A stretch of 64,000 nt of DNA from Sepiola atlantica (GCA_963556195.1 OY744519.1:103492500-103556499), one strand, 5' to 3'. Numbered from the stretch's first letter, positions 33,610 to 45,712 are shown. Notes: generated from the letters alone by a model not told the origin. Numbers and translations are program-made.

Positions 33610-34720
33610 TCTTAAGATCTAGATAAAATGTATTTCTTATCTCCTGTTTCAAACTTTCTCCTATTACTTATATAGGGCTTTAAAATAATTAGCTCTATTA
33701 AATCTAAGAGTTATGATGTGATTACAACTATCAATCAAAGGATCAATTAAAAAAACAACTCTATCATCAAAAACTTGGAATTGTTGTTTTCCCAAATTAG
33801 CACTTACCTTCAAATGTTAACACCGATGGTAAGTCCTTCACCACCTGTTCTCATTGCTCCCTTAGTAAGATATTCTGATCCATGCAAGTTATGATATTTA
33901 ACTTTCCATCTAAACACAATTTACTATTTTATGTCATGTACTACTAATATATGTATATATATCCACAGACACGTGAATTATTTCTATGTCTTAATTAAGT
34001 CTATAAGTGTGTGTAATTTGTGTATCCATTCAGTTTCAAGCATTTAATGGACTCAAATAATGTTGACTGAGGGAAGTGGTTAAAATAAATGTAATTTTTC
34101 TTTTTTTCTGTTTTGTTGTGTGGAACTGAAGTCTATCTGTAATAGAGTGATTGTTATGTTGTCTTTATTGTAGTTTGGTAACATGTAGTGCCGTACGACT
34201 TATTACTAAGTCGAGTTGTCTGTAATCGCTTTCTTATGGTTGTTCAATCTTAGGCTGAATTGGGTGCATGTCTCTCCAATACATCCCACCTTTATTGCAA
34301 AAAATGTAGTATATGATGTTGGGCCTATGACAAATGAGGTTCGATCATTAATTGAGAGTTGGTTAGTGTGATGAAGGAATCCGTGACCAGATGCTTACAG
34401 ACTTGAAAATAATGTTTGTTGCATCTATAGTACCTTTCTTTTATGATGTTTTGGGTCAAAAAATGAGATCTTATTACTGGGGGGGGGGGGGGTCACTCCT
34501 GCTTCTGTGCTCAAATTACTAGGCAAAGTGAAAATGACTGAGCAGAGAAAATATAAAAATCGGAAAATTCAAACGAAATAATTTTTTTTAAGCATGTACT
34601 AATTGAACTACAGAGAATCTGAAGCAGAATTCTATATGCAGCTTCTGTTTATAGCAAATAAGGGAAAATCTGACTTTACATTATACATAAGATGAAAAAT
34701 GTTTATCTATACAGTGAAGG
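33610..34720. other. AT-rich stretch, nothing recognised
   Basis: A G-run at 34480-34491 and short TATATG words only. No RNA gene or coding signal. Confidence 0.35.
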
Positions 34721-34724
34721 GGGG

Positions 34725-35011
34725 GAATTTTGCTGCTTGTCGAATGGGATGGGGGTATTTACGTTGAGGAAGTACAAGTGCAGTAAGTTCATCAGAGCAC
34801 ATTCTGTTGAAGTACTTGCAAAACAAGCACAGGGATGTAACATTGCGGCGATGGGACAGGGGCTTGTGCTTGGTAGACAGTTATACTGTCATTGCTCAAT
34901 ATCTTATTTAAATATACTTAAACATGTTTAACCGTGCTTGCATGTTTTACAAGTATTTCCACAGAATGTGCTTCGGTTAACATACTGCCCTTGTATTTCC
35001 TCAACATTAGG
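34725..35011. mobile_element. LINE-A foldback, short copy
   Basis: Left arm 34725-34880 is LINE-A C-terminal coding DNA on minus (AAACAAGCACAGGGATGTAA, GCGATGGGACAGGGGCTTG). A spacer follows with ATTGCTCAATATCTTATTTA and CATGTTTAACCGTGCTTGCA. The right arm (34941-35011) is LINE-A in plus orientation (TTTTACAAGTATTTCCACAG). Arms and spacer match the locus at 38400-39335. Confidence 0.7.
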
Positions 35012-35378
35012 AGCTCATTCCTTGACGTTTTTCTTGTCTAGTTGCTGAATTCTCGTTTTTGGTGAAGTCTTTTTATCATAATGTGACAAAAACATGGAAG
35101 GGGACTCTGTTACGATCGACACCTCCTGCTACTTATATAATAAAAATTGTCTGGATTGAAAATATTTCTCCTGGTCAATGCCGGGTTTTCTTGCTTGTTC
35201 ATATAAATAAGCTTTAAAGGTGTCAGCAATTTTTCTATTTATGCTAAATGTCATTTCTTTTTGAATGAATATTATTCACATTTTAACTCACCAGGAAACC
35301 TACAAGAAACATTGTTTCCTTTGTGAACAATAAAAACTAAATTCTAACAAATGTATGAGAAATAAATAAAAATACAAT

Positions 35379-35722
35379 ATTATGCTTCAGAATTTGAGGG
35401 ATGAGGATTGATAATTTGTTCACAATGACCCGTAGCACAACGCATAAAAGTGCGAAGTAATAATCAGTTCCAAGTGACAGTCTTCTGGAGGCTGAAAATT
35501 TAATCCTCAGTACGGGTGATGCTACCCAGTCATGGCTGACATAATGAGAGCAAGTTACTCCTGTGGATTCCGTTTGAAATTCCGTACAGATTCTCGAGTT
35601 CAACATAAAATTTCTCGAATTGGCCAAGATGTACCTGAAGAAGGTTGGAAGTTACCTTGGACGAAACCCTCTGAGAATAACATATAAGATGAGAATAGTA
35701 GTCTGAACAAACCAAATAATAC
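35379..35722 (+). mobile_element. main SINE, head-side end block, 10-bp TSD
   Basis: It begins with the inverted end extension (TTCAGAATTTGAGGGATGAG, GATTGATAATTTG). The head follows (GCACAACGCATAAAAGTGCG; B-box-like AAAATTTAATCCTCAG), then body and core CTGAAGAAGGTTGG...TGGACGAAAC (35633-35665). The end is ACCAAATAATAC. AAAATACAAT and AAAATGCAAT flank it (35369-35378, 35723-35732; 9 of 10). Confidence 0.75.
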
Positions 35723-36093
35723 AAAATGCAATTTTTTATTATATACATTTTGATGGATATGATAGATAATAATATTATATGGGCTTGAAAAACATGTTGC
35801 TTATTAACAGGAAGAACATGAAATGAAAATGTAAAACTTGTTTTTACATTGAAGCTGTTGTATAGCATTATTATTATTTTATTCACTCAGAAGTTTCACA
35901 TACGTCATTATCAGTGATTGCTCATTAGCAATAACAAGTGGTATTCTCTGGAATCTGAGTGACAACAAGTCTCCCCAGATTTCCAGTTAAGTCATTGGAC
36001 TTTCACATTCAGTAGTAACTGAAGGTTCGGGATTAAAGCCTCGAGGTTGATGAGTTGATGTAATAAAGCCACACTGATGAAACACGTATCTGT

Positions 36094-36094
<1 letters not shown>

Positions 36095-36150
<56 letters not shown>

Positions 36151-36227
36151 CCATGAATGTGTGTGATCTAATAAATGTGTGAGTATATATACACGATGTA
36201 TATATTGTTTGTGGGAGCATGCATGCA

Positions 36228-36269
<42 letters not shown>

Positions 36270-36300
36270 TCAATATCCTATTATTTAAATAGGCTTAAAT
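36095..36300. repeat. TA arrays and a TTGCTCAATATCC motif
   Basis: TA arrays lie at about 36098-36146 and 36230-36262, separated by TG-rich sequence and (CATG)n. Immediately after the second comes TTGCTCAATATCCTATTATT, the same word that fills the spacer of both LINE-A foldbacks (34893 and 38789). Confidence 0.8.
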
Positions 36301-36883
36301 AGAGAGTTTGAATTATCTACTAGACACTATCCTCGAGTGTCTTCGGTCTCTTTGTGCAAGGGGTTTTCCGGACAACCTGACATGACCCTACAAGTAAACC
36401 CTAACCCTGACCAAATATTCAAAATAACATAGTATTCAAAGCCAAATAAGATCGCATCGACACAGTTACACACTGGCTCATACAAGGGATGGTGCGCTAT
36501 CTCCCAGTGATGTTACCTCAAGTAACAACACTTAGTTGGATACTCCACCAGACTAGATGAATTCTTGTCCTGGATTCCAGTAAAATTCAGAAACGACCAC
36601 AATAAAGATAAACTATAACAGAATTAAGTGACCAATCGGGGAGAGGAAAATCCGTGTTCTTCATTGCTTTACTAACTCAACGTTTGAGAGATGGAAGAGA
36701 ATCTTGATTGAACACTCGGATATCTATGGATCTCATATAGAAATCAAGTGTTAGCCCCAGAAAAGGGGGCCCGTTGATTTCTGAGAACTTACTGAAGTAA
36801 AATGAACACAAGAGAGAATATATACATATATATTTCTTTATATGTGTGTTTGTGAGTATAAATATATATATATGCATATAATC

Positions 36884-36938
<55 letters not shown>

Positions 36939-37390
36939 CGTTTATAAATGTGTGTGTATATATGCTTGTCGGAGTTTACATTTTTGTTGATGTATATATT
37001 ATACATTTTTGCGCATTTTGGCATATATTTCAGCCATGCTACTCTATTTCACATAAACATCTCCATCTCTTGGGAGAATAATTGTTTTACTTCCCTCTTT
37101 TAAATGCAGATTTTTATCAAAACCAGCATCTGTTTGTGGAGGTGGTGAGGTGGTGGGGGCAATATCACTTTTAACAAAATATCCCTGGTATTAACTAAAT
37201 TTGCAAAACACATTTTTTTTAAATGAGATTAAAAAAAAGAATAACATTTATTTTTTATTGTTTCTCAATTCTTTTTCGATTTTTATTTTTGTAAAGGACA
37301 TTAAGTTTAATTGAAGAAAAAAAAAATAGTTTTCTTTATTAACTTAGCATTTTACCAAATGCCAAGAATTATACATAACATCTTCATATT
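36300..37390. other. mostly unique AT-rich sequence with a (TA)n array
   Basis: A TA array lies at 36893-36938, flanked by TGTGTG and TATATG words. No gene or shared repeat recognised. Confidence 0.4.
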
Positions 37391-37940
37391 AATAGCTGTA
37401 ACTGCAACCTTCTTTATACATCTAATAAGTGTGACACAGGTGGTCTCTCCCCACCCCCTCTCTCTTTGCTTGTGTCTCCCTCCTTCTCCTTTCAGCCTGT
37501 TTCCTGATCTGTCTGCTTTCATTTGTATCTCTCTTTCTCCCATGTTCTCGATAACTAGTGGACACCCTCCGTCAAAAATGACGAAAAAAATTTCTGCTTC
37601 GCCAGTGTTCATATAAAAACATAGAATTCTGTCAATAATGTAATTTTTCATATATAACTGATTATTATCATTTCTGATGACCTAAGGAAAAAAAAAACAC
37701 CAACCGTTGACTTTTTATTTAAGGTGGATGATTTCTTTCCCAACTCATTTTAGTCGGTAGCAGGTGTCTGACTTGCTATTTGCTTTCTCGTTTCCCCTCA
37801 CCACTTGAAATCGTTTCGTCTAGAGGCTAGAAAAAGGCACTTTTTTATTCGCTAACTTTAGTGTGACAAGACGGGTTTATATTTATTTATATACACATAA
37901 ATACACATTAATTTTTTATTATAGAGTGGAGAATTAGACC
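37390..37940 (+). repeat. dispersed repeat with internal pyrimidine tract
   Basis: Its first part (GCTGTAACTGCAA, AATAAGTGTGACACAGGT) resembles 15335-15380 and a CTCTCTTTG tract follows. Its second part (37565-37940) matches 19785-20215. Together they suggest one ~550-bp element with a variable pyrimidine middle. Confidence 0.6.
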
Positions 37941-37984
37941 ACAGAATTTGATGATATTTTCAAGATGAGACATTGTTCGTTACA

Positions 37985-38050
37985 TGATTTACATGTGTGA
38001 AACCGAAGAAGGCTGGGAAGTACACTGGCTGAAACGTTGTGGAAATAAAA
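37985..38050 (+). repeat. isolated GAAACG core
   Basis: CCGAAGAAGGCTGGG (38003) and TGGCTGAAACGTTGTGG (38026) reproduce the SINE core outside any recognisable SINE head or tail. Confidence 0.5.
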
Positions 38051-38399
38051 AACACAAAAAACAAAGACAACTATGTAAAAAGTGCAAATAAACGAAAAAC
38101 TTTGTTTTGTTTTTTAATCTATAAATTCAAAAGAAAATGACGATGATTATGATGATCCTCCTCCTCCTCCTCCTACTACTCCTTTTTACATGCTGATATG
38201 TGTTGAATGGAGTTAGTCTAGGGTTACATAATCTGGGCTTAATATTAAAAAAAAAAAAAAATTTTTGAATAAAAAAAATATGGGAAAACGTTTTCATTTA
38301 AATTTTATTCAAATAAATAAAATCTCCATAAGACATAAAAACGTGACATTTGTATTTGTTCAAATTGTGTAATTTAAAAAAAAATGTTTATTCTGCTTT

Positions 38400-39335
38400 T
38401 ATTCACCCTAAACAAGGCACATTGCCACTGAGATGTAAGATGCTACTGTGGATTAGGGACATTCTAAGTGGGGAGTTGTGAAGTGAGATGTTTGTTCATA
38501 TTACATTTAAATTTCTGTATGTGGGTATAGTCGGGGAAATGGGAAGCAGGGGGGGAATTCCAAAAGCAAGCAGTTTGAGGAAAGAAGCTATTAGAGTAGA
38601 AGGCTTTCCGGCATCTAGGGATCTCTACAACGAATAAGTCGGATTTTGCTTCTTGTCGAATGGGTCAAGGGTATTTACGTTGGCGGAGTACAAGTGCAGT
38701 AAGTTCATTGAAGCATATTCCATGGAAGTACTTGTAAAACAAGCACAGGGATGCAACATTGTAGAGATGGGACAGGGATACTGCCATTGCTCAATATTCT
38801 ATTATTGAAATAGAATTAAGCATGTTTAACCGTGCTTGCATGGCAGACCATAGAAGAGATCATAAACTGCCAACCATGAGCCTCTCCCCCTTGGACAGAG
38901 TGCAAAAAAGAATTTCTCACCTAATAGGTCCCACACTGTTTGCAAAACTCCAGCCCTGTCGCATCGCCACAGTGTTGCATCTCTGTGCTTGTTTTACAAG
39001 TACTTCTACAGAATGTGCTCCTATGAACATACTGCCTATGTACCTCCCAACGTAAATACCACCGACCCATCCGACTAACAACAAAATCTCACCCCTTCAA
39101 TGTAAAGGTCCAGAAGATTTTCTACTCTAGTAGCTTCTTTCCTTAGATCAGTTGTCTTTGGAATTTCCTCCGTTTCACCGACCATACCAAGATGCAGAAA
39201 TTTAAATGTAACATGAACAAACATCTTGCTGCCAAACTCCCCACCAAGGTTGCTCCCTATAAATCTGATCCCCATCACAGTAGTCCCTTATGTTTCAGTG
39301 GCTATATGTCTTGTTTGGGGCAAACTAAAATAAAA
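38400..39335. mobile_element. LINE-A foldback, ~935 bp
   Basis: Left arm (38400-38780) is LINE-A 3' UTR and C-terminal coding on minus, starting CACCCTAAACAAGGCAC. The spacer is 38781-38874. The right arm (38875-39335) is LINE-A in plus orientation: SLSPLDRVQKRISHLIGPTL, then the tail to CTTGTTTGGGGCAAAC. Both arms retain the same 3' end, unlike a twin-primed insertion, where the two parts come from different element segments. Short open frames in the arms are LINE remnants. Confidence 0.8.
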
Positions 39336-39353
39336 TAAACATTTTTTAAATAA

Positions 39354-40877
39354 AAGGTATCCCAAACCAGCGTAGTTTAGAGTGTGAAAATGGGTAAATA
39401 TAGTGAAATTCCGTTCAATTTCAACTTGCGATATCGCATTTACTTTTTAATTTTTAGTTATTTTGATAAAATTTAGATGTCAACAATATTTAATTTTTCT
39501 CTTTATAAATGTGCAATACTTTTTCTTGTGTATTTAATAGTTCTTATTTTTCCCGGCTACTTCAAGTTATGTTGCTATTTTCAATGACGAGCAATTTATT
39601 TTATTAATGTTGATGTTTTCAAATTGGGTGTCTGCAATCTCTATGTAAATAGTCTCATCTTAAAGAAAAAGAGCCACTCGTTAATATGATGGTTTTCATA
39701 TAGGGTTTTAAGTTGTCTTTCACAAAAAGAATCCAAGTTGAAAACTTTAGTAAATAAATTTTTTGTCCCTATTATCAAATTGTGTTTTGGTCGGTTTTTG
39801 TATTGGCCAAATCTGAGTTTTTTTATTATTTTTTATTATTATTTACTATTAAAAGAAAATCTAGCTTGATTTCTACTTTGCTATGAATCATATATTAAGA
39901 AGATGGAATATGTTAACTGTTGAAATAAATCTTATATGAACAGTTGAAGTTGCATTTCCGTGTCATTTTTGTACGTTTTTTTTAAGGGTAATGGGATTTT
40001 GTCCAATGTTTAAGCTGGTTTGATCTAATAATTATTGCTTCGATAATGATTAATTTTCATTTACCACAAGATGACATTACATTTATAAGGATTTTTACTT
40101 GTTCAAAGCCTGCTTTTTTAGTTATACACTAGTGTTGGGTCGGAATCGGGAATCGAAAAAAAATCAGAACTTTTGGGGATATCAAAATCGGAAAAATTTG
40201 AGCCTAATTTCCGATTCAAAAACGATTCTTTAAAAAAAAATTAACTTAATGTTCCATTGCTATAGTACCTAATGATAAATATTTATTGTTTTTAAACTAT
40301 TAGTAAAACTAAAATCTTTAGATTATAATAACATCAAATTATGATGTAAATTTGTGTAAAACAAAACCCCAAATAAATGAAACTTTGCATAAATTTGCTA
40401 GGTACCCTTTAAAAAATTCAGTTGATTAACAAAGTTGCGAAAAATGTTTAAAAATGAAATAAAACAAGTTTGCGATAAGAAAAGCTTCAAATATCAGAAA
40501 ATTCCTATATAGACGACCTTAAATCGACACTTTTAATGAACTCTTTCAATAGGTGGGTCTATACTTGCACAGGTGATTACTTTTTATGCTGTGGCTGTGT
40601 TCTTTTATGCACTTTCGTTATTGGAATCGGAAACAGAATCGGTAATTGTATCGGAATCAGGGAAAAATATTGGAATTGTCCCATCACTAGGATACACTGA
40701 CAATTGCTTTCTGAAAAAATAGTACACAAGACAGCAATTTTTCTAATTTCTAACAAACTTTAAACAGTCATAATTCGGTGACTAATTGTATCATTGTTTA
40801 TGTTTTGCAAAGATCTATGTGTCCACATTAAAAAGTTTTTAGATATAATGAAAATAAAATTTAGGTTTGAGATACCT
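39354..40877 (+). mobile_element. TAGGTATC-TIR element carrying a hAT-like MITE
   Basis: Ends AAGGTATCCCAAACC and GGTTTGAGATACCTAG. Its interior matches 30330-31724 (e.g. CAATTTCAACTTG, TTTGTCCAATGTTTA, GATCTAATAATTATTG). It is interrupted at 40130-40689 by a MITE. It lacks the two ~168-bp inserts of the 30-kb copy. Confidence 0.7.
40130..40689. mobile_element. hAT-like MITE, second copy, nested
   Basis: It starts TAGTGTTGGGTCGGAATCGG and ends ATTGTCCCATCACTA. Flanks TTATACAC (40122-40129) and GGATACAC (40690-40697) agree in 6 of 8. Host sequence on both sides is the TAGGTATC element, whose uninterrupted version is seen at 31510. The interior matches 748-1155 but is longer. Confidence 0.75.
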
Positions 40878-40879
40878 AG

Positions 40880-42300
40880 TAGAAGAGGAGAGATCTTAGA
40901 CTGGGCACTTAATCACGACCATCGTAATAACCAGGTCAGAGCACTGGAAAATGACGTCATGCTCTAAAGTAACAAATGAGATCTGTCGAACAGTCAGACT
41001 ATTTGAATTTTGACCTCTCCCTTCACTTAAAAATTCATCAAAATTCAGAAAATAAACCAATTTTAGTGAAATTGTCAGTATTTATTAATTAACGATCATT
41101 GAATATAATTAACTTTATTAGAAATCTTAGTATAAATGTATTATTTCGTGTAATTTGCATAGGTTAGAGAGCAAACATTAAATTAATACTTAAAAATAAA
41201 AGTGTGGTGTTTTTAAAACATGAACATTTTTCGTTGGAAAATAATTTGTCTGATTTAATATTCATTCTTTAAATAAGTTCATTCTTTCTGGATTATTTTT
41301 AATGTTTAAGTTGATTTTTATGACAACCTGGTCTACATCGAATGAAAAGACTATCAGTTATGCTGAATGGAAATATTTCTTGATTTATAAACACAAGAAG
41401 ACAAATTCCTATTCTGAGGCAGTTTTATTCTTCATATGAACATTTCATTATCATTAGTTTTAGATGAATAATTTGATAAGAAATGTTCTCATTTCCTAAA
41501 AAATTAAATGATGTTTCTTGATTTTTTTCAACTTAAAAATAAATCAAACAGTAAAAGTAAATCAAACATGAAAGAGTACGAATTCAGTAAAGTAACACAA
41601 AATCAATAATTCAAAATAATTAATTAATAGAACATTTATTGAAATAAATGAAAATATGTATTTTTTGGTTTTGTTTTATTTTGCAAAAAGAACAGTTTAT
41701 TTACAATATAGTAAAAATGTGTAATAAATTAAAACAGTCATGTTTTTTTTTGCGGGGAGGGGATTTTTTTTTATAAACGGACAATTTTTTTAAAGAAATT
41801 TAAATTTGTAAAAACAGTTTCTTTGAATATGTGATTTTTTTCAAGATGAACAGTTTATTTACAATATATTATTATTTGAATTTTTGCACACAATTTGAAC
41901 GAAATTTATTAATTAGTCTTAAATTCTAATTTATTTTTTAAAGACTTGAAAATCGAACTTTAATGTAATGCCTTAATCGTTGGAAGCCATATTTTAATTT
42001 TTTATTTTCTTTCGTGCTTAATTTCTATAAAAAAAGGAAACAAGTTAACAATGATTTCCAAGTGAATGAATAATCCTTAGGAGGATAGCAAGGAAATAAA
42101 GTCACAATAGCAGGAGCAAGTTAACAATTATTTCCAAATGAATGGTCGTGAGTCTGCTTGCCCTGATTACTTGCTGACAACAGATAGACGCATGTGCCTA
42201 AGCATTTCCGGTCCTCATATATAGTGGTTCTTACTACCCACTATCAATGACATCATCAGGAAAACTCGACTCAGTTAACTGGCCTGGGGTATTATGCTTA
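40880..42300. other. AT-rich stretch with one local duplication
   Basis: GAACAGTTTATTTACAATAT occurs at 41690 and 41860, the only clear structure. No RNA or coding signal until 42302. Confidence 0.4.
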
Positions 42301-42301
42301 A

Positions 42302-42420
42302 TACATATATGGCATAATCACGTTGACACACTGGTTCTCATTATATCACCAAAGTTAAGTGACGTTGAACCTAGTCAATACCAGGTGGGTGTCCATTTGG
42401 GAATACCACATGCTGTATGT
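42302..42420 (+). rRNA. 5S rRNA-derived pseudogene or SINE3-type head
   Basis: The sequence follows 5S rRNA colinearly: CACGTTGACACACTGGTTCT, then ATCACCAAAGTTAAGTGACG, then CAGGTGGGTGTCCATTTGGG and AATACCACATGCTGTATG. These correspond to the 5S segments with GTTGAACACACCGGTTCTCG, CACCGAAGTTAAGCAACGTC and GGATGGGTGACCGCCTGGGA. Internal-promoter A and C boxes are recognisable but mutated, and the first ~10 bases are poor. It is a single copy, not a tandem array, so a functional gene is unlikely. Confidence 0.8.
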
Positions 42421-43077
42421 GGGAGGACCGCGACACCTCCTGCAACAAAAATGCAAAAACTAATGTTGTTAAAACTCATGAGCAAGATAAACATGTGACT
42501 GGGAACCGCTTGTGAATTTGATATTTCTTAGAAACTTCTTCCCTCATAGGAAGCCGACTGAACCCTCTAAGGGTGCATACCTCACCAGGACAGGACTGCC
42601 TAGTACGCCAATAAAGTGCCAAATTCTGTAGAGAGGATAGATTCGTCCATTAATTTATTTCCTAAAATATAAAAAGACACTATTTTAATGTCACTTGATC
42701 TGCCCGTAGTAGTACATTTGCGATCGATTGATTGGACATCACTATAATGGATTAATGTCATTCTGACACAACCTGATTGAATTAGAAGGTCAATCTTCAA
42801 AGTTGTTGCTTTTGGCAAAACAACGTGAAAACAACTCCGAGAGGAGATATTATTATACACCGCTGAACAAACAGGAGATTGTATCTTGTTGAAGAGTTGT
42901 TATTTCTTTGACAAGGTAAAAAAAAAAAATAAACCTGCGCACGATCACTTGATATGCAAACACGACTTTTTTTTTGCGCTTCTTCCTATGTTCTGTCCGT
43001 CCTTGTGAGATTTTCAAAAGATACAGCATCACTCTCTATCTCTATAAAGTTACGGTGTATGTTTATATATTTCTACG

Positions 43078-43616
43078 CATAGGATTCATTCCTAAACTTA
43101 TGAAATCAGCATTATGAATTTGGAACACGGCTGCTAAGTGTAAGGGATAGTAATGTGGGCTATATTTAGTTTAATTTAGTTTCATACAAAGGGGACAAAG
43201 ATGGGGTGATACCCCTTTGTGAAAATTCAGATACCTCCAATTTGGGGGAAATTTTAACCATAGGTATTAGACATCAATTAATAAATATTCCTCAAATTTC
43301 AGTTTCTTTGCAGTATTTTAATGGTTTTTTAAAGGAATATAATATTCAAACATTTAAGATTTGCATAAAATTTGATCATAGTCATTAGACACTAATTAAG
43401 AAAGATTCGCTGAATTTCAATTTCTTCTTTAGACATTTTCTAGAATCCAAATCATGTAATGGATTTTGATCAAAATTGGAATAAAAGTTCTAGACATAAG
43501 GTTTAGTATCATTATGTTTTGATTTTAATTTTCGTAAGGGGACATAAAAGTGGTGCAAAACTGTTCTGTTTGGGGAATTCATTTTACCCGTCTTGGGATG
43601 GATATTCTTCTAGTTA
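43078..43616 (-). mobile_element. Helentron-like 5' block
   Basis: Minus strand from 43616: ACTAGAAGAATATCCATCCC, then TTTTGCACCACTTTTATGTC, ATTCCAATTTTGATCAAAAT, ending near CATAAGTTTAGGAATGAATC. Colinear with 14715-15295. No tandem units follow. Confidence 0.6.
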
Positions 43617-43734
43617 AATTATATTTTTGAATAGGATTTAAAAAAAAAATGTTTTTTGTTGCATTTTTTATTTCAATAAATAATCAGTTAATAGTAAAAA
43701 CTAATAAGTCAATGGGCTGAAAGTTAGGGATCAT

Positions 43735-44045
43735 ATACGAACGACTCAAATAAAATTAAGGCCAAAAGCCACTCGAGGACAAGGGTTTATAAGATAGAAT
43801 GATAAGACAAATTATGTTATTTGAACTATCCAAACATATAAAAGTCTGATTTTAATTAAAAAAAAAAGTTTTAGCCTCAAAAAAAAAAAATTGGAATTTT
43901 CTTTCTTTTTTTATATTTCCAATTCACCGTTTCCTTTTTAGTTATGATCGAAGCTAAAAGTTTCTTGAGGATAAGAGTCAATGAGGCGGAATGATTGTCA
44001 GTCGAAAGATGAGGAATATTATGAGAGGATTGAAAATTATTAATG
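43735..44045 (-). repeat. LINE-B 3' UTR copy
   Basis: Minus-strand words CTCATAATATTCCTCATC, AACCCTTGTCCTCGAGTGGC and the repeated GACTCTTATCCTCAAGAAAC indicate the LINE-B 3' UTR end, apparently in two partial units. It abuts the SINE at 44050. Confidence 0.5.
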
Positions 44046-44049
44046 GAAT

Positions 44050-44414
44050 GAACTAAGATCGATTATTATGTTTCTGAATTTTTTAAATGAGGATTGATAA
44101 TTTGTATAATTTGGACTACTGTTCTCATCTTGAGTGTTATCACAACGTTTCGGACGCTGTAACCTCCGGCCTTTTTCAGGTGTATCTTTTTGAACTCGGG
44201 AATATTTCTGTCAAACTCGGGAATCTGGACGAAATTTCGAACGGAACCCTTTATTTAATCCATGAGGGTAGCATGCTCTTATTCCGTCAGTCATGACTGG
44301 GAGAAGTCTTCAGTAATTCATAATTCTTCGTATTGTCCGCACCAAGGATTGAACCTTTGTGATGATAACACTCAAAATGAGAACAGTAGTCCGAATAATC
44401 CAAATTATACAAAT
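44050..44414 (-). mobile_element. main SINE, ~50-bp terminal inverted repeats
   Basis: The left end carries the extension TCTGAATTTTTTAAATGAGG, then TTTGGACTACTGTTCTCATC, TTGAGTGTTATC. The right end reads GATAACACTCAAAATGAGAA, CAGTAGTCCGAATAATCCAA, its inverse. The core on minus is CTGAAAAAGGCCGG...GTCCGAAACGTTG (44178-44144). The B box GGTTCAATCCTTGG is at 44355-44342 and the A box has been replaced by the inverted end. A decayed direct repeat (AAGATCGATTA / AAGTTTGATTA) flanks it. Confidence 0.75.
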
Positions 44415-44599
44415 AAGTTTGATTAAATGCATAGTTTTTAAAAGCTGACCCATAATAGATTTTATGGGGGAAAAGTTAAAGTGAGGATGGTCAAACTTTT
44501 CTAAGAAAAATTATCTTCAATCACCAAGAGATGTTTTAGGTTTATTCATTTTTGGAAATCAACTCCTAAATACTCATATATTGAAAAATAGCAGGGATA

Positions 44600-44825
44600 C
44601 CCATCAGGGTTTCAGAGTCAGAGGGAGTCGGAGATTTTGGAAGGAGCTGGAGTCGAACTTGTCAGAATGGTAGGAAGTGGGGTTGGATTTTTCCATCTCC
44701 AAAGAATCAATAGACAGTCTGAATAGTGGAAGACTTTAAAATAAGGAGTTGAGGTTTTAATTTTCGGAATCGGAATCTTACAAATCAGCCAGACCTTATA
44801 CTTTCCAACTCTGTAACCCAGTTTT
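44600..44825 (-). mobile_element. GGCTGTGGAGTCGG hAT-like element, decayed
   Basis: GAGTCAGAGGGAGTCGGAG, GGAGCTGGAGTCGAAC, TCCATCTCCAAAGAATCAA and CCAACTCTGTAACCC parallel 22565-22745 in inverted order. TIR ends are not precisely placed. Confidence 0.5.
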
Positions 44826-45273
44826 ACTCCGGGGCGGAGTGGGGTGGGGTGGGGGAATGGATAATTAAATAAAAGAGTGTAAAAAAAAATGTGTAACATA
44901 CTTTAAAACTTCTTTCTTTTTACATATCGTCAATCCAGTTATTTTTTAAACACACCCTCCCACTGACTGCCCCCTCATCCCTCTCTTTCTCGCAACTGGT
45001 TCAATGTAGAAGAAAACAAGCTGCCTGACTGTTTGACCTCGTTTCAGTGTTGTTTTTGAAACTACTACCTGTAGGAATGATTTGCACTGATTTGGTCCCT
45101 GGTAACCTAAGCGGATGAATATTTTTACAGTATTTTTTTTTTTTACCATAACCAGGTCGCGATCACACTGAATCTAATGATGTAAAATGTATAAGTGTAT
45201 GTGGCGTAGTTTCTGCTTTTTAGCCCCACTACATACCGTCTCGCCTCAGATATTCGAATTTTTTATATAAAGA

Positions 45274-45632
45274 CTAGCATGGTTATCTGGCGTTGCCCGG
45301 GGGCATGGACAATAAAATAGAAGAGTTAAAAAGTGTGTGTAACATCTCTCTTTAAAAACTTCTCTCCAACTCTCTCTCTCTATCCCTTCCCCTCTCTCTT
45401 ATTTCATCTCCCTCCCCCTTCTCTCCCCTCCCTCCCCTTTCTCTCCCCTCCCTTCTCTTTCCCTTCTTCTTCTTCTTCTTCTTCTTCTTCTTCTTTCTGT
45501 CTCTCCCTCCCTACTTTCCCTCTCTCTTGCATTATTTTGTAACTGGAAAAAAATCGTTGACAGATTACTACATTCTGTTGACAGATTACTAATTCTGTTC
45601 CTGGCGACTCCTGAAACAATTAATGAGTAAAG

Positions 45633-45710
<78 letters not shown>
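45274..45710 (+). repeat. ACTAGC element with pyrimidine tract and (TA)n
   Basis: ACTAGCATGGTTATCTGGCG and TTGCCCGGGGGC are followed by ATAAAATAGAAGAGTT, a C/T tract (45360-45535) with (TTC)10, a short unique piece, then a long TA array (45637-45710). Arg/Glu-rich open frames on minus come from the tract. Confidence 0.65.

Positions 45711-45712
<2 letters not shown>

Noticed and set aside
35987..36273. Ile/Tyr-rich frames
   Set aside because: Translation of TA arrays.
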